Origin: Rossellomorea aquimaris
GTDB lineage: Bacteria; Bacillota; Bacilli; Bacillales; Bacillaceae_B
Length of the DNA: 64,000 bases
NCBI RefSeq assembly: GCF_008180865.1
Contig: NZ_VTEX01000004.1
Coordinates: 248,001-312,000, forward strand
Reading direction: 5' to 3'
Positions 8,426 through 16,587 of the stretch are shown piece after piece. Position 1 is the stretch's first letter; every line of letters begins with the position of its first letter. The translations under genes were made by a program, and so were the position numbers. The notes beneath the pieces were generated by a model. It was not told the DNA's origin, made no database searches, and worked only from the letters and a program-made list of their open reading frames with translations.

Positions 8426-9886
8426 TTAACGATCTGGATCTTTCGGGTGTAAGAATCGTGGCCGTCTGTTTTTTAAGGGCATAGGCGAACGCAGGAAGAC
8501 GTCGCGGAATGCTCTCAGGTTAAACGGAATGAATGGCCACATATATGGAATATCAAAGGAGTTCATTCTTGAGAGCATAATAATCCATAGCAGTATACCC
8601 ACAACAAAACCGTACACTCCAAATAATGCAGTACAGATCAATAAGAAGATCCTGACCAACCGGTTGGCTAAGCTCATCTCATAGCTTGGCGTTGCAAAGG
8701 TACCGATTGCTGCAATGGCGAGGTAAAGAATGACTTCGTTAATTAAGAGACCCACTTCCACCGCCACTTGACCAATCATTAACGCAGCAACGAGACCAAG
8801 AGCCGTAGCTAACGAAGAAGGGGTATGGATGGCAGCCATCCTTAGAATATCGATTCCGACTTCAATGATTAAAAATTGAAGGAATAATGGTACTTCCCCT
8901 ACATCATTTGGCCCCACATAACTCAATGCTTCCGGCAATAGCTCGGGATGAATGGCAAATAAATAATAAAACGGCAGTAAGAAAATCGAACACCACACAG
9001 CGATAAATCTGACGAAGCGCAAGTAGGCTCCAACTGAGGGCTTGTTCCTATATTCCTCTGCATGCTGGAGGTGATGCCAAAAAGTTGTCGGCGTAATCAA
9101 GACACTCGGTGAGCCGTCCACCATAATAATGACGTGTCCTTCATATAAGTGTGCTGCGGCTGTATCCGGCCTTTCCGTATAACGGACCATGGGATATGGA
9201 TTCCAGTGGCGCCCGGCAATAAACTCTTCCAGTGTCTTCTCTCCCATGGGAAGACCATCTGTGTCGATCTTAGATAGGGCATCTTTGATTTTATGGACCA
9301 AATTTGGATCGGCAATGTCTTCTATATAGCTGACGACTATATCCGTTTTGGATCTTCTTCCGATTTGCATATATTCCATTCGAAGCGAAGGATCGCGAAC
9401 TCTCCTTCTTGTCAAAGCTGTATTAAACACTATCGTCTCGACATACCCGTCCCTTGAACCTCTCACCACCCGTTCGATATCGGGTTCCTGAGGTCCTCTG
9501 ACTGGATACGTTCTTGCATCGATCATAATGACCTTGTCAATACCATCCACCACAAGGGCTGTGGGACCTGCCAATACTAAATCAATCACTTGGTTCAAAT
9601 CATCCACTTGCTCGATCTCTATGTAAGGAATGTACGTCTTTAATAATTTTTCTAACGTATCTTCTTCTAATTGTTCAGGACTAAGTCCTGACAAAAGCTT
9701 CATCAGATAATGCATAATATCATCTTTAACAAAGCCATCCACTAAAAACATCGCCATTTTTCTCTCAGCATACTCCAAATCCAATTGAATGACATCAAAG
9801 CTTTTGTCTACTGCTAAGGTATCCCTTAGATAATTGGTGTTTTCTTCAATCTGAGTAGAGACAGGCTTTTTCTTTTGATTTGTCAT
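8426..9886 (-). CDS. SpoVAF/GerA-family spore germination membrane protein
   Basis: A 486-residue protein closely resembling SpoVAF and the GerA A-subunit family. The soluble N-terminal half (1-285) has family motifs ARTYPVRGPQEPDIERVVRG, NTALTRRR and RYTERPDTAAAHL. The C-terminal half has about five membrane helices and the conserved LRMAAIHTPSSLATALG. GerA-type A subunits act with B and C subunits in nutrient-receptor ion channels of the spore inner membrane, and SpoVAF teams with FigP. Here it stands alone, without spoVA genes or B/C partners, beside gluP. Whether this is the main SpoVAF or a paralogue cannot be decided from the window. Sporulation-sigma control is expected but no promoter was identified. 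Confidence 0.88.
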   Translation of the reverse strand: MTNQKKKPVSTQIEENTNYLRDTLAVDKSFDVIQLDLEYAERKMAMFLVDGFVKDDIMHYLMKLLSGLSPEQLEEDTLEKLLKTYIPYIEIEQVDDLNQVIDLVLAGPTALVVDGIDKVIMIDARTYPVRGPQEPDIERVVRGSRDGYVETIVFNTALTRRRVRDPSLRMEYMQIGRRSKTDIVVSYIEDIADPNLVHKIKDALSKIDTDGLPMGEKTLEEFIAGRHWNPYPMVRYTERPDTAAAHLYEGHVIIMVDGSPSVLITPTTFWHHLQHAEEYRNKPSVGAYLRFVRFIAVWCSIFLLPFYYLFAIHPELLPEALSYVGPNDVGEVPLFLQFLIIEVGIDILRMAAIHTPSSLATALGLVAALMIGQVAVEVGLLINEVILYLAIAAIGTFATPSYEMSLANRLVRIFLLICTALFGVYGFVVGILLWIIMLSRMNSFDIPYMWPFIPFNLRAFRDVFLRSPMPLKNRRPRFLHPKDPDR

Positions 9887-10027
9887 TAGCCTTCACTCCC
9901 AATAACTTTACATGAATTTCCATCTTTACCATCCTAGACAAAGCAGCTAGAAAACATACATCCTATCATATTGATATCATGAGCTTCATACTATTTACTA
10001 AATGGACATACTACTGGAGTGAACGAA

Positions 10028-10906
10028 ATGAAACAACGACTAAAAGAAGCCATGCCCTTTCTTGTCATCATGTGCATTGTTGCTCTTGGGATTCAATTTG
10101 TTTACATGCCCCAAACGGAGGAAAGCATTATTTTTTTCCCGATAAATGAACATGTTTCCTATGAATCTGCCACTACAATTCTGATGCTTCAACCCGAGAA
10201 GAAAAATGAGCATTATGAGGTAAACTGGAAGGTATCTTCAAAACTTGATACACCTGCCTATTTACGTCAGGATGTCGGCTTTTTATTTATGAACGGGAGA
10301 CTAAAAGGGCTCATGAACGAATGGGAACAGGACACCGATCAAATTGTTGAGGAGTCAACCATAAAGGGAAAAGAAAGCAGCCTCCTTCAAGCTGTGTCTT
10401 TCCATTATTCTGAAATTCATGAAACGGAAACAGATTTTACGAGTGCCCAGAAAATGTCTGAAGATACATTGTATGTAATTGATTCAAATTTCAGCCCTTT
10501 AAACGCCTTCCGACAACCAGGTACAGATGCAGAAAAAGAATGGAAGAACATACTGGACAAAGTGACCTCTCAACAACTTGACTATCTTTGGGAAAAGGCA
10601 ATTGCATCCATGCAAATCCCTATGGAAGACTATACATCCTTTCCGTTAACTCAACTCCCTAAATTAGAAAATAAACCTTTGGAAGTATTCACCGAGCAAG
10701 AATGGGAACGTGTAATAGGAAACCTATGGGAAGGACTTTACAAAAATTATTATTTAGGAATTAAAAAAGAGGATGGCTCTGTCATTGAGTCAATAGACAG
10801 TGCCATCCCACTTATATTAGTGAAAGAAGATCGAAAGGAAGTTCTCGTGTTACTGATTGATAAAAACGGAGAAGCTTCTCTACTTAAACAACAGATATCC
10901 TTTTAA
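10028..10906 (+). CDS. Membrane-anchored protein of unknown function
   Basis: A 292-residue protein with one N-terminal membrane helix (about 10-28, LVIMCIVALGIQFVYM) and an otherwise soluble, probably extracytoplasmic domain rich in Glu, Trp and Lys. No lipobox is present. No catalytic motif or family was recognised. The ATG at 10028 is used because GGAG lies eight bases before it; an in-frame GTG at 10019 overlaps that site. It is divergent from the SpoVAF-like gene and convergent with gluP, sharing four bases with the end of gluP. No terminator separates the two, so antisense overlap of their transcripts is likely. Confidence 0.7.
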   Translation: MKQRLKEAMPFLVIMCIVALGIQFVYMPQTEESIIFFPINEHVSYESATTILMLQPEKKNEHYEVNWKVSSKLDTPAYLRQDVGFLFMNGRLKGLMNEWEQDTDQIVEESTIKGKESSLLQAVSFHYSEIHETETDFTSAQKMSEDTLYVIDSNFSPLNAFRQPGTDAEKEWKNILDKVTSQQLDYLWEKAIASMQIPMEDYTSFPLTQLPKLENKPLEVFTEQEWERVIGNLWEGLYKNYYLGIKKEDGSVIESIDSAIPLILVKEDRKEVLVLLIDKNGEASLLKQQISF

Positions 10907-12435
10907 GTGTTCCCCTGCAACTCTTTATAAAGTTTTTCATAATTTTCATCCTGCCTATTTAATTCATAGGCTTTTTTTGCATGAACAATAGCTTCCTTTC
11001 TGTCACCTGAGTCGATCAGGATTAACGCAAGATTGTAGTGAGCTTCATGAAACTCACCATTTTCTTCGATCGCAGCTCTCAAATGATCTTTTGCTTGTGT
11101 TAATTTGTTCATCTTGATTTCAGCGTATGATAAGTAGAAGTATGTCTGTGCATTTGGCGAGCCTTCTTCAACCACCGGGAGAAGAATATTTTCCGCTTCC
11201 TCCCACTGTTGATTGGAAATCTTTTCTTGAGCCACGCCATTCACAGTATTAACATCCCAAGAGGTTGGATCTGCACCAATACCCCTCGAAACAAAAACTC
11301 CAACAAGCAGGATACTTCCCACCAGAAAAAGCAATTGACGCAGTGGGCGGTGACTATTCGGCAAGCTGACAATTCCCGCTGCGAGAAAACCTCCCACCAA
11401 TCCTCCGATATGGCCAGCATTATCAATTCCCGGGATGGTAAACCCCAGGACTAAATTCAACAGGATCACCGCTATGATATTGGTACCGATCGTTCTAAAG
11501 AAAATCTTCGGATATAATACGCCGAAATACAGCAGTGCACCGAAACAGCCGAAGATTGCGCCACTGGCTCCTGCAGAGAGATTAGATGTGAAAAGGAAGC
11601 TGGCCAGAGATCCCGTGATTCCCGATATCATATAAATGAAGATGAATCTGAGACGTCCGAACATTTTCTCCACTGCCATTCCCAGATAAAATAGGGCAAG
11701 TGTGTTCATAAGTAAATGAAGTATTCCTATATGCAGAAAGATCGGGGTTACAAGGCGCCACCACTCTCCTTCAATCATGAGGGGGTTATACTTAGCACCG
11801 AACTCAATCAATGTTTGTGGGTCCTTACTTCCACCATTAAGTTCAAGAATTAAGAACATGATCAATTGGAGTGCAATGAATAAATAGGTAAAGAGCGGCT
11901 TTCCTCTTTCAAACAGCTGTCTTTCCTTCTGTAGCTGTTTAGAAGAAGAAGTCATGGTCATGCTTTTAATCCACTCTACATTGGCATCCAATACTTCAGG
12001 GGGGAGCTCCCATTCCCCTTCATTGAAAAAAGGGTCATTCCTGAGGGTTTCTATACTTTGATCACCATGAAGAAGAAGAGGCTGAACGGATGTCTTTTGA
12101 TTGTTCAGGGGTTCCTGGAATAAATCCGGATCTGCATCTACAGGCGGATAAGTGGAGACATAGATATTCTTCATTTGAAGATGCCTTTTCCCAAGGGATT
12201 TTCTGATTTTCTCCCCATTCACCGAGGTCAATTCCATATCCCGCTTGACCCAGTTTCCCCAATCGAGATCTTTCCGTACCATTCGAATGACGTTCGCTTC
12301 TTTCTTACCGGTGTTCTCAAGCCATATTTCATCTTGATTGGGTGAGAGATTAAGAATTCTATAGTGTTTATTCTCAACCAAATGGTAAGCTATCTTCCAA
12401 AACAAATAATGATAACGTAAATCCACATCATCCAC
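10903..12435 (-). CDS. gluP: Rhomboid intramembrane serine protease GluP (YqgP)
   Basis: A 510-residue rhomboid. It has a cytosolic N-domain (about 1-178), a six- or seven-helix rhomboid core (about 180-385) with catalytic Ser291 in GASGAIFG and His342 in NAGHIGG, and C-terminal TPR-like repeats (about 395-505, e.g. FHEAHYNLALILIDSGDRKEA). The B. subtilis homologue (Ser288, His339) works with FtsH to cleave membrane proteins including the magnesium transporter MgtE. The start is a GTG with a poor ribosome site (AGAAAG). Element 2 begins only 12 bases upstream of it, so the native leader appears to have been displaced. Confidence 0.93.
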   Translation of the reverse strand: MDDVDLRYHYLFWKIAYHLVENKHYRILNLSPNQDEIWLENTGKKEANVIRMVRKDLDWGNWVKRDMELTSVNGEKIRKSLGKRHLQMKNIYVSTYPPVDADPDLFQEPLNNQKTSVQPLLLHGDQSIETLRNDPFFNEGEWELPPEVLDANVEWIKSMTMTSSSKQLQKERQLFERGKPLFTYLFIALQLIMFLILELNGGSKDPQTLIEFGAKYNPLMIEGEWWRLVTPIFLHIGILHLLMNTLALFYLGMAVEKMFGRLRFIFIYMISGITGSLASFLFTSNLSAGASGAIFGCFGALLYFGVLYPKIFFRTIGTNIIAVILLNLVLGFTIPGIDNAGHIGGLVGGFLAAGIVSLPNSHRPLRQLLFLVGSILLVGVFVSRGIGADPTSWDVNTVNGVAQEKISNQQWEEAENILLPVVEEGSPNAQTYFYLSYAEIKMNKLTQAKDHLRAAIEENGEFHEAHYNLALILIDSGDRKEAIVHAKKAYELNRQDENYEKLYKELQGNT

Positions 12436-12447
12436 TACTTTCTTTTT

Positions 12448-12975
12448 GGCTCTTTTCTTAAATATTGTTGTTTATAACATATGGTCTGCTTGGGCTCTGT
12501 CAATTAGTTTATGCTGGATCGTGAGGAGAACTACTCCGCTTGCAGCTAGCGTTTTACCGAGCCTCCTCAGCTTAGCCGAACGGGGTCTCGGCACGACCAA
12601 AATCCGCCGGAGTCTGCGCAGTTCCCCTCACCATCTTTAAGAGAAATTTCGTGACAGAGCTTTAAGGTGTGCAAAAAAGACAATGTAACTAGAAACCAGA
12701 AATCTTATCCTTAATAAGAAATCAATTTCTACTTACCTTAATAGAGGTTGTTTGATAAAAGATTTTGTTTTTTATTACTTTCTTAAAAGAAACATGCTCC
12801 GAAAGTTGATTCTCGCTGAAGGATGCTCGACTCCTGGGGGAATGGCTGGACAGGTGAGAACCTGGAGGCTTGCCGAGTAGGCTCACCGCCAGCCCCGCGG
12901 AAAGCGAGCATCCTGGAGCGGAAATCAACTACTACTTTCTCCTTTAAGCTTGCCACAAACTTTTCTCTATTTAAG
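12448..12975. mobile_element. MITE-like element 2, in the gluP leader
   Basis: The left end, GGCTCTTTTCTTAAATATTG (12448-12467), matches the element family. The right end is degraded (CACAAACTTTTCTC, about 12954-12967). Internal blocks are a GC-rich hairpin ending in CCCCTCACCATC (12510-12640), a spacer, and a second hairpin (12805-12935) containing AAAGCGAGCATCC. Order and orientation are the reverse complement of element 3. It has no coding capacity. Target duplication is not recognisable. Position 12975 for the right end is approximate. Confidence 0.75.
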
Positions 12976-13025
12976 AAATCCTATTCTCCCCCTACTATAC
13001 CGAACCTTTTCTTAAACTGTAAAAC

Positions 13026-13066
13026 AAAAAGACTGTAAGAGAGATTTTCCCCCTTACAGTCTTTTT
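13026..13066 (-). terminator. Terminator of yqgO
   Basis: A 14-bp perfect stem (13026-13039 with 13053-13066) ending in AAAAA/TTTTT, effective in both directions. It directly follows the yqgO stop codon. Confidence 0.92.
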
Positions 13067-13071
13067 GACTG

Positions 13072-13251
13072 TTATCCTCTGAATGCACCTTGAATGAATT
13101 TAGAGCGGATACCAGGTATCCCCATCGCTGCTTTCACAGCAAATTTTCTAATGAGAAAGTTCCCTAGAAGTACATTTAACAGTCGATATCGATTCGGAAT
13201 CAGAAAAAGAACCAAACCGCCCAGCACTAACCATTTTGTCCATCCGTTCAT
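13072..13251 (-). CDS. yqgO: YqgO-like small membrane protein
   Basis: A 59-residue protein, MNGWTKWLVLGGLVLFLIP then NRYRLLNVLLGNFLIRK, with one N-terminal membrane helix and a basic amphipathic remainder (KAAMGIPGIRSKF). It matches YqgO in length and in location between gluP and yqgN. Its function is unknown. The start is ATG with an excellent ribosome site (AGGAGGGATC) and it has its own terminator, so a small but real gene is likely. Confidence 0.75.
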   Translation of the reverse strand: MNGWTKWLVLGGLVLFLIPNRYRLLNVLLGNFLIRKFAVKAAMGIPGIRSKFIQGAFRG

Positions 13252-13338
13252 AATGATCCCTCCTGCTAGTAGTTTGGATCATTATAGAGAAGCTTATCCC
13301 ACTAAATTACACGGAAACGATACTTTCTTTCGTTACCG

Positions 13339-14121
13339 TCAATAGAAAATGAGCATAAGCACTCCTGCAAAAAGACTTGAAAGCGCATTCACTGTCTCAT
13401 TGTTCATGAGCGGGACCCCTTTCGTCCTTTCTGTGTGATGGTCACAATGAACGGATGACTCTGTTCGAAGATCGCAGACCGTACACCGGTACTCAAGCTG
13501 TATGAACGCGCCCAGTACTGTATCCAGAATGTTTCCTAAAAATCCGGAAAGGAGAAGGAGTACCAAGAGAGATACATCCATGACATTCAATAAAATCAAT
13601 GATGCTAGTGAGATAAGGGCAGCTCCAAAGAAGGCCGCTACCGTTCCGAGGACGGAAACAGCACCAGATGTGCCTTTAGGAACTCTCCTGAAGGTTCTTA
13701 TGGAAAACGGCATTTTATGACTGAGAGGACCGATTTCAGAGGCCCATGTATCAGCGTTTGCCCCCGCGATTGATGCAATGAAGGCCAGTGTCCAGACTTC
13801 GTTTCCCGTCACACTGAAGAATAAGGCAAAGAGGGCTGCAGGACCTCCATTCGCCAGCACTTGCTGCCAGTCCCTTATGGACGTCTTCGCTAAGCGCTCC
13901 TCAATTCCTATCTTACTTTTCTTAAAAAGGCGAGACCATATACTGGATGAAAGGAAGAACACGCCTAATATAAACAGTCCCTCAAACCCATATGACCATC
14001 CAATAGCCATGCCTACCATTATGGCCATTACAGCGCCTGAGAGACTTAAATTACTGGTTTTCCATCCTGCTATGGCGATAGAGAAAATAATTAGGAGAAG
14101 AAAGAAATACTCATTAATCAC
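13339..14121 (-). CDS. DUF92 integral membrane protein
   Basis: A 260-residue polytopic protein with about seven hydrophobic segments and the DUF92 hallmarks GANADTWASEIG and RRVPKGTSGAVS. The family (TMEM19-like) includes plant and cyanobacterial phytyl-phosphate kinases (VTE6), so a role with isoprenoid phosphates in the membrane is possible. A Cys/His-rich loop (CTVCDLRTESSVHCDHH) is an unusual possible metal site. The start is a GTG inside the last codons of yqgN (8-bp overlap), so it is translated from the yqgN transcript. Substrate is unknown. Confidence 0.85.
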   Translation of the reverse strand: MINEYFFLLLIIFSIAIAGWKTSNLSLSGAVMAIMVGMAIGWSYGFEGLFILGVFFLSSSIWSRLFKKSKIGIEERLAKTSIRDWQQVLANGGPAALFALFFSVTGNEVWTLAFIASIAGANADTWASEIGPLSHKMPFSIRTFRRVPKGTSGAVSVLGTVAAFFGAALISLASLILLNVMDVSLLVLLLLSGFLGNILDTVLGAFIQLEYRCTVCDLRTESSVHCDHHTERTKGVPLMNNETVNALSSLFAGVLMLIFY

Positions 14122-14677
14122 AATCGATTCGTCCCTTTTCCGTCAAGATCGTTCCTACGGGTATATCGAAAGATTCGATTGGCAATGTATCGACCATTTG
14201 CTCCGCAAAGGCAAGGGACATCGTCAGACCCGAATAGCTTGAGAGCAACCTGTCATAAAATCCGCCGCCAAACCCCAGACGATAGCCCTTATCTGTATAA
14301 GCTAAACCTGGAACGATCATCAATTCAATAGCATCATTATGTACAACGGTCGACTTGTCGGGGTCCGGTTCATACAAATCAAAATAGGATTGTTCGAGCT
14401 GGTGGAAATCATGAAGCTCAAAGAAGACCAATTCACGGTTTTTCGGAAAACATTTCGGGACTACTACCGTTTTCCCTTCCTCCCAGCCCCGTTTGATTAT
14501 ATTCCACGTATTGACTTCCGGAGGCTTTGAAATGGTCACCGCAACGGTGTTGCACTTCTTCCACTCGGGAGATTCAAAGAGTAACTGTTCTATTCTAAAA
14601 CACTTTTGTTGAAACGCTATATGATCGATTAATTTTAATGATTGAAGCTGAAGATTCCGTAATTCTTTTTTAGACAT
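14114..14677 (-). CDS. yqgN: 5-formyltetrahydrofolate cyclo-ligase
   Basis: A 187-residue enzyme converting 5-formyl-THF to 5,10-methenyl-THF with ATP, which rescues the storage folate. Family landmarks are the N-terminal KKELRNLQLQSL region, VPGLAYTDKGYRLGFGGGFYDR (ATP- and substrate-binding) and the C-terminal PVGTILTEKG. Length is normal. It is first in a two-gene unit with the DUF92 gene, whose start lies inside its 3' end. There is no sign of special regulation. Confidence 0.93.
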   Translation of the reverse strand: MSKKELRNLQLQSLKLIDHIAFQQKCFRIEQLLFESPEWKKCNTVAVTISKPPEVNTWNIIKRGWEEGKTVVVPKCFPKNRELVFFELHDFHQLEQSYFDLYEPDPDKSTVVHNDAIELMIVPGLAYTDKGYRLGFGGGFYDRLLSSYSGLTMSLAFAEQMVDTLPIESFDIPVGTILTEKGRIDCD

Positions 14678-14758
14678 AATATCCCTCCATACTATTCAGA
14701 TATTATTTTAATGGATTCTCTATGTAAATGCGATGTTGTAACTGTTATGAGCATAAAA

Positions 14759-14786
14759 AAAAGCAGCGGATAAAATCCGGCTGCTT
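14759..14786 (-). terminator. Terminator overlapping the rpmG stop codon
   Basis: On the minus strand AAGCAGCCGGAT pairs with ATCCGCTGCTT (one bulged base), followed by eight T. The stem includes the stop codon of the L33 gene. Confidence 0.85.
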
Positions 14787-14934
14787 ATTTCGTTTCGCGG
14801 TGAAGAGTCACACGCTTTAATTTCGGGCAATATTTTTTTAGCTCAAGACGGTCTGGGTTGTTACGCTTGTTCTTGGTTGTAATATAGTTACGCTCACCAG
14901 TTTCTGTGCAAGCCAAAGTAATGTTTACACGCAT
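14785..14934 (-). CDS. rpmG: 50S ribosomal protein L33
   Basis: A 49-residue protein, [20 protein letters not shown]..., with the L33 core [20 protein letters not shown]. Only single cysteines remain where zinc-binding L33 has CxxC pairs, so this is the zinc-free (C-minus) form that replaces the zinc form under zinc limitation in bacilli. It has a good ribosome site (GGAGGG, plus 14942-14947). It is monocistronic with its own terminator. Bacilli often carry several L33 genes, so which copy this is cannot be told here. Confidence 0.95.
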   Translation of the reverse strand: MRVNITLACTETGERNYITTKNKRNNPDRLELKKYCPKLKRVTLHRETK

Positions 14935-14991
14935 TATTATTTCCCTCCAAACATATACATCTTCTACTATTCATACGACTTTTCTATAATA

Positions 14992-15573
14992 TCACTTTTC
15001 TTTCGGAAATGCTAGTCCGTTTTTTATTCTATCGCTTAAATTTGAAACCTCTTCTTCTAATGCTCCTTCAATGGCATACACTTTGCCTTGTTTCACTTCA
15101 AAAGGCTTGAATGAGAAGTCTAACATATAAACCATCATATTAAGGCCATTGGTGATCGGATAGTAGTAAAGGCTTCCGTTACTCAGGGACTTCTTCCATA
15201 ATTGTAAGCCTTTCAAGTTAAGGGGATAGATGGATTTCTTAACAGAGCCCGCGCAGGAAACGATGTTCGTGATGGCAACAAGTTTACCACTATAATTCCA
15301 GAACGTATCCTTGGATAGTGATAATACTCCAACTCCATCTTCTTTACAGGCGAGCCATTCAATAAGAAAGAAAACCTTAAGATGCCTGCTTTCCTTTGTG
15401 GTATTTACCATTTCAAAGGCCAAGGACTCCCCCCACCCTTCAATATGTTCGTGAATTTTCACAGTTATGCCGGTAAGAGAGGTTAGTTTCTCTGAGTAAA
15501 GGGGTACATATTCATTATTCCTGTTCCAGGCTATTCCTTGGATATGGAATTTCCCATTCGGATTCTCCTTCAT
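14992..15573 (-). CDS. Unknown protein ending the glycan operon
   Basis: A 193-residue soluble protein without signal peptide or membrane helix. It is beta-rich with many aromatic residues (FWNYSGKLVAI, SLYYYPITNG). No family was recognised. It lies 6 bp downstream of the nucleotidyltransferase gene, so it is the last gene of a four-gene operon for sugar-polymer metabolism. A carbohydrate-binding or enzyme-accessory role is a guess from context and the aromatic content. Confidence 0.6.
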   Translation of the reverse strand: MKENPNGKFHIQGIAWNRNNEYVPLYSEKLTSLTGITVKIHEHIEGWGESLAFEMVNTTKESRHLKVFFLIEWLACKEDGVGVLSLSKDTFWNYSGKLVAITNIVSCAGSVKKSIYPLNLKGLQLWKKSLSNGSLYYYPITNGLNMMVYMLDFSFKPFEVKQGKVYAIEGALEEEVSNLSDRIKNGLAFPKEK

Positions 15574-15579
15574 TAGCCT

Positions 15580-16587
15580 CTACACCTTTTGCCAGATTTT
15601 TATTTTCTTTCCATAATATCTGGCAAGCTCCCTTGCCAGATTTCGTCTGTCAGCTTTGGAATAAATGATGAATCCTCTTTTTGGGTCACTGATGATTTTC
15701 GTTCGGCCACCATCTCTATGGTCAAAAACGATTTCTTTCTGACTGGAGGAAGACGGAACGGTTTCCAGTAATTTAGCAAGGACGATGGGTTTCTTGCCAT
15801 TTGGACACGCTACTTGAAGTCTGGTGATGAAAGGTTCAATAAAGTCTTTAGAGTGGTGGAAGCCTTTTTTTAAGGAGGGGGGAGAATATTGCCCCCTCAT
15901 GAGGTCATCACGTGCGCATTTATATTCTTCCGGGTTTCCAATATCTCTCCAATAAGCACTTGTTTTAAAAACATATACTTCCTCATTGTTTGTAAGAAGC
16001 TGAGGAATGAAATCCTGACCGAAATCCCTCGCTCCTAAATGAGCATAGCGATCAAGCAGTCGTGGATCTAACATATATACCCCGGTGTTCACCTCATTTC
16101 CTACCCACTCTTCCGGCTTTTCAGTAAAATTAACCAATTTACGATTTTCGTCTGTATGACAAATCCCATATTCTTTTGGATTCTCTACTTCTTTTGAGAC
16201 AACGGTCATTACTGCTCTTTTCTCGTAATGGAATTCAATGACTTTATCTATTGGAATATTCGTGAATGCATCACCACTTAACACCAGGAACGGTTCACGA
16301 AGTCTGTGCCTGGCGAGGAAGACCCCTCCTGCTGTTCCAAGGGGGGATTTTTCCTCCAGGTAAGTAGTGTTTACATTGAATCGTTTCCCATCACCAAAAT
16401 AGTCTTTAATCGTTTCACTTTTGTAACAGGTCGTGATGAGAATATCTTTAATTCCATATGACCTGAGGAGGTTGATGCTGTATTCCAGAATTGGCTTATT
16501 CAAAATCGGAACCATCGGCTTTGCAATCGACATTGTATAGGGTCTTAATCGCTTGCCTTCTCCACCTGCCAATATCACAGCCTTCAT
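15580..16587 (-). CDS. Sugar-phosphate nucleotidyltransferase with extra C-terminal domain
   Basis: A 335-residue protein. Residues 1-230 are a nucleotidyltransferase domain: MKAVILAGGEGKRLRPYT (nucleotide loop), KPMVPILNKPI, LVLSGDAFTNI (metal Asp), VTEKPEEW-like FTEKPEEWVG and WRDIGNPEEY. The sequence is nearest to GDP-mannose/NDP-glucose pyrophosphorylases. Residues 235-335 end in DGGRTKIISDPKRGFIIYSK...ARELARYY, which resembles domain IV of phosphomannomutase as found at the end of long transferase-mutase fusions, while the mutase catalytic domains are absent. The start overlaps the upstream glycosyltransferase by 4 bp (ATGA). Sugar specificity is unknown. Confidence 0.82.
   Translation of the reverse strand: MKAVILAGGEGKRLRPYTMSIAKPMVPILNKPILEYSINLLRSYGIKDILITTCYKSETIKDYFGDGKRFNVNTTYLEEKSPLGTAGGVFLARHRLREPFLVLSGDAFTNIPIDKVIEFHYEKRAVMTVVSKEVENPKEYGICHTDENRKLVNFTEKPEEWVGNEVNTGVYMLDPRLLDRYAHLGARDFGQDFIPQLLTNNEEVYVFKTSAYWRDIGNPEEYKCARDDLMRGQYSPPSLKKGFHHSKDFIEPFITRLQVACPNGKKPIVLAKLLETVPSSSSQKEIVFDHRDGGRTKIISDPKRGFIIYSKADRRNLARELARYYGKKIKIWQKV

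Noticed and set aside
8182-8484. Open frames inside element 1 and similar frames at 38053-38292 and 47384-47641
   Set aside because: They arise from the GC-rich hairpin arms, run on either strand, have no ribosome site and no conserved product.
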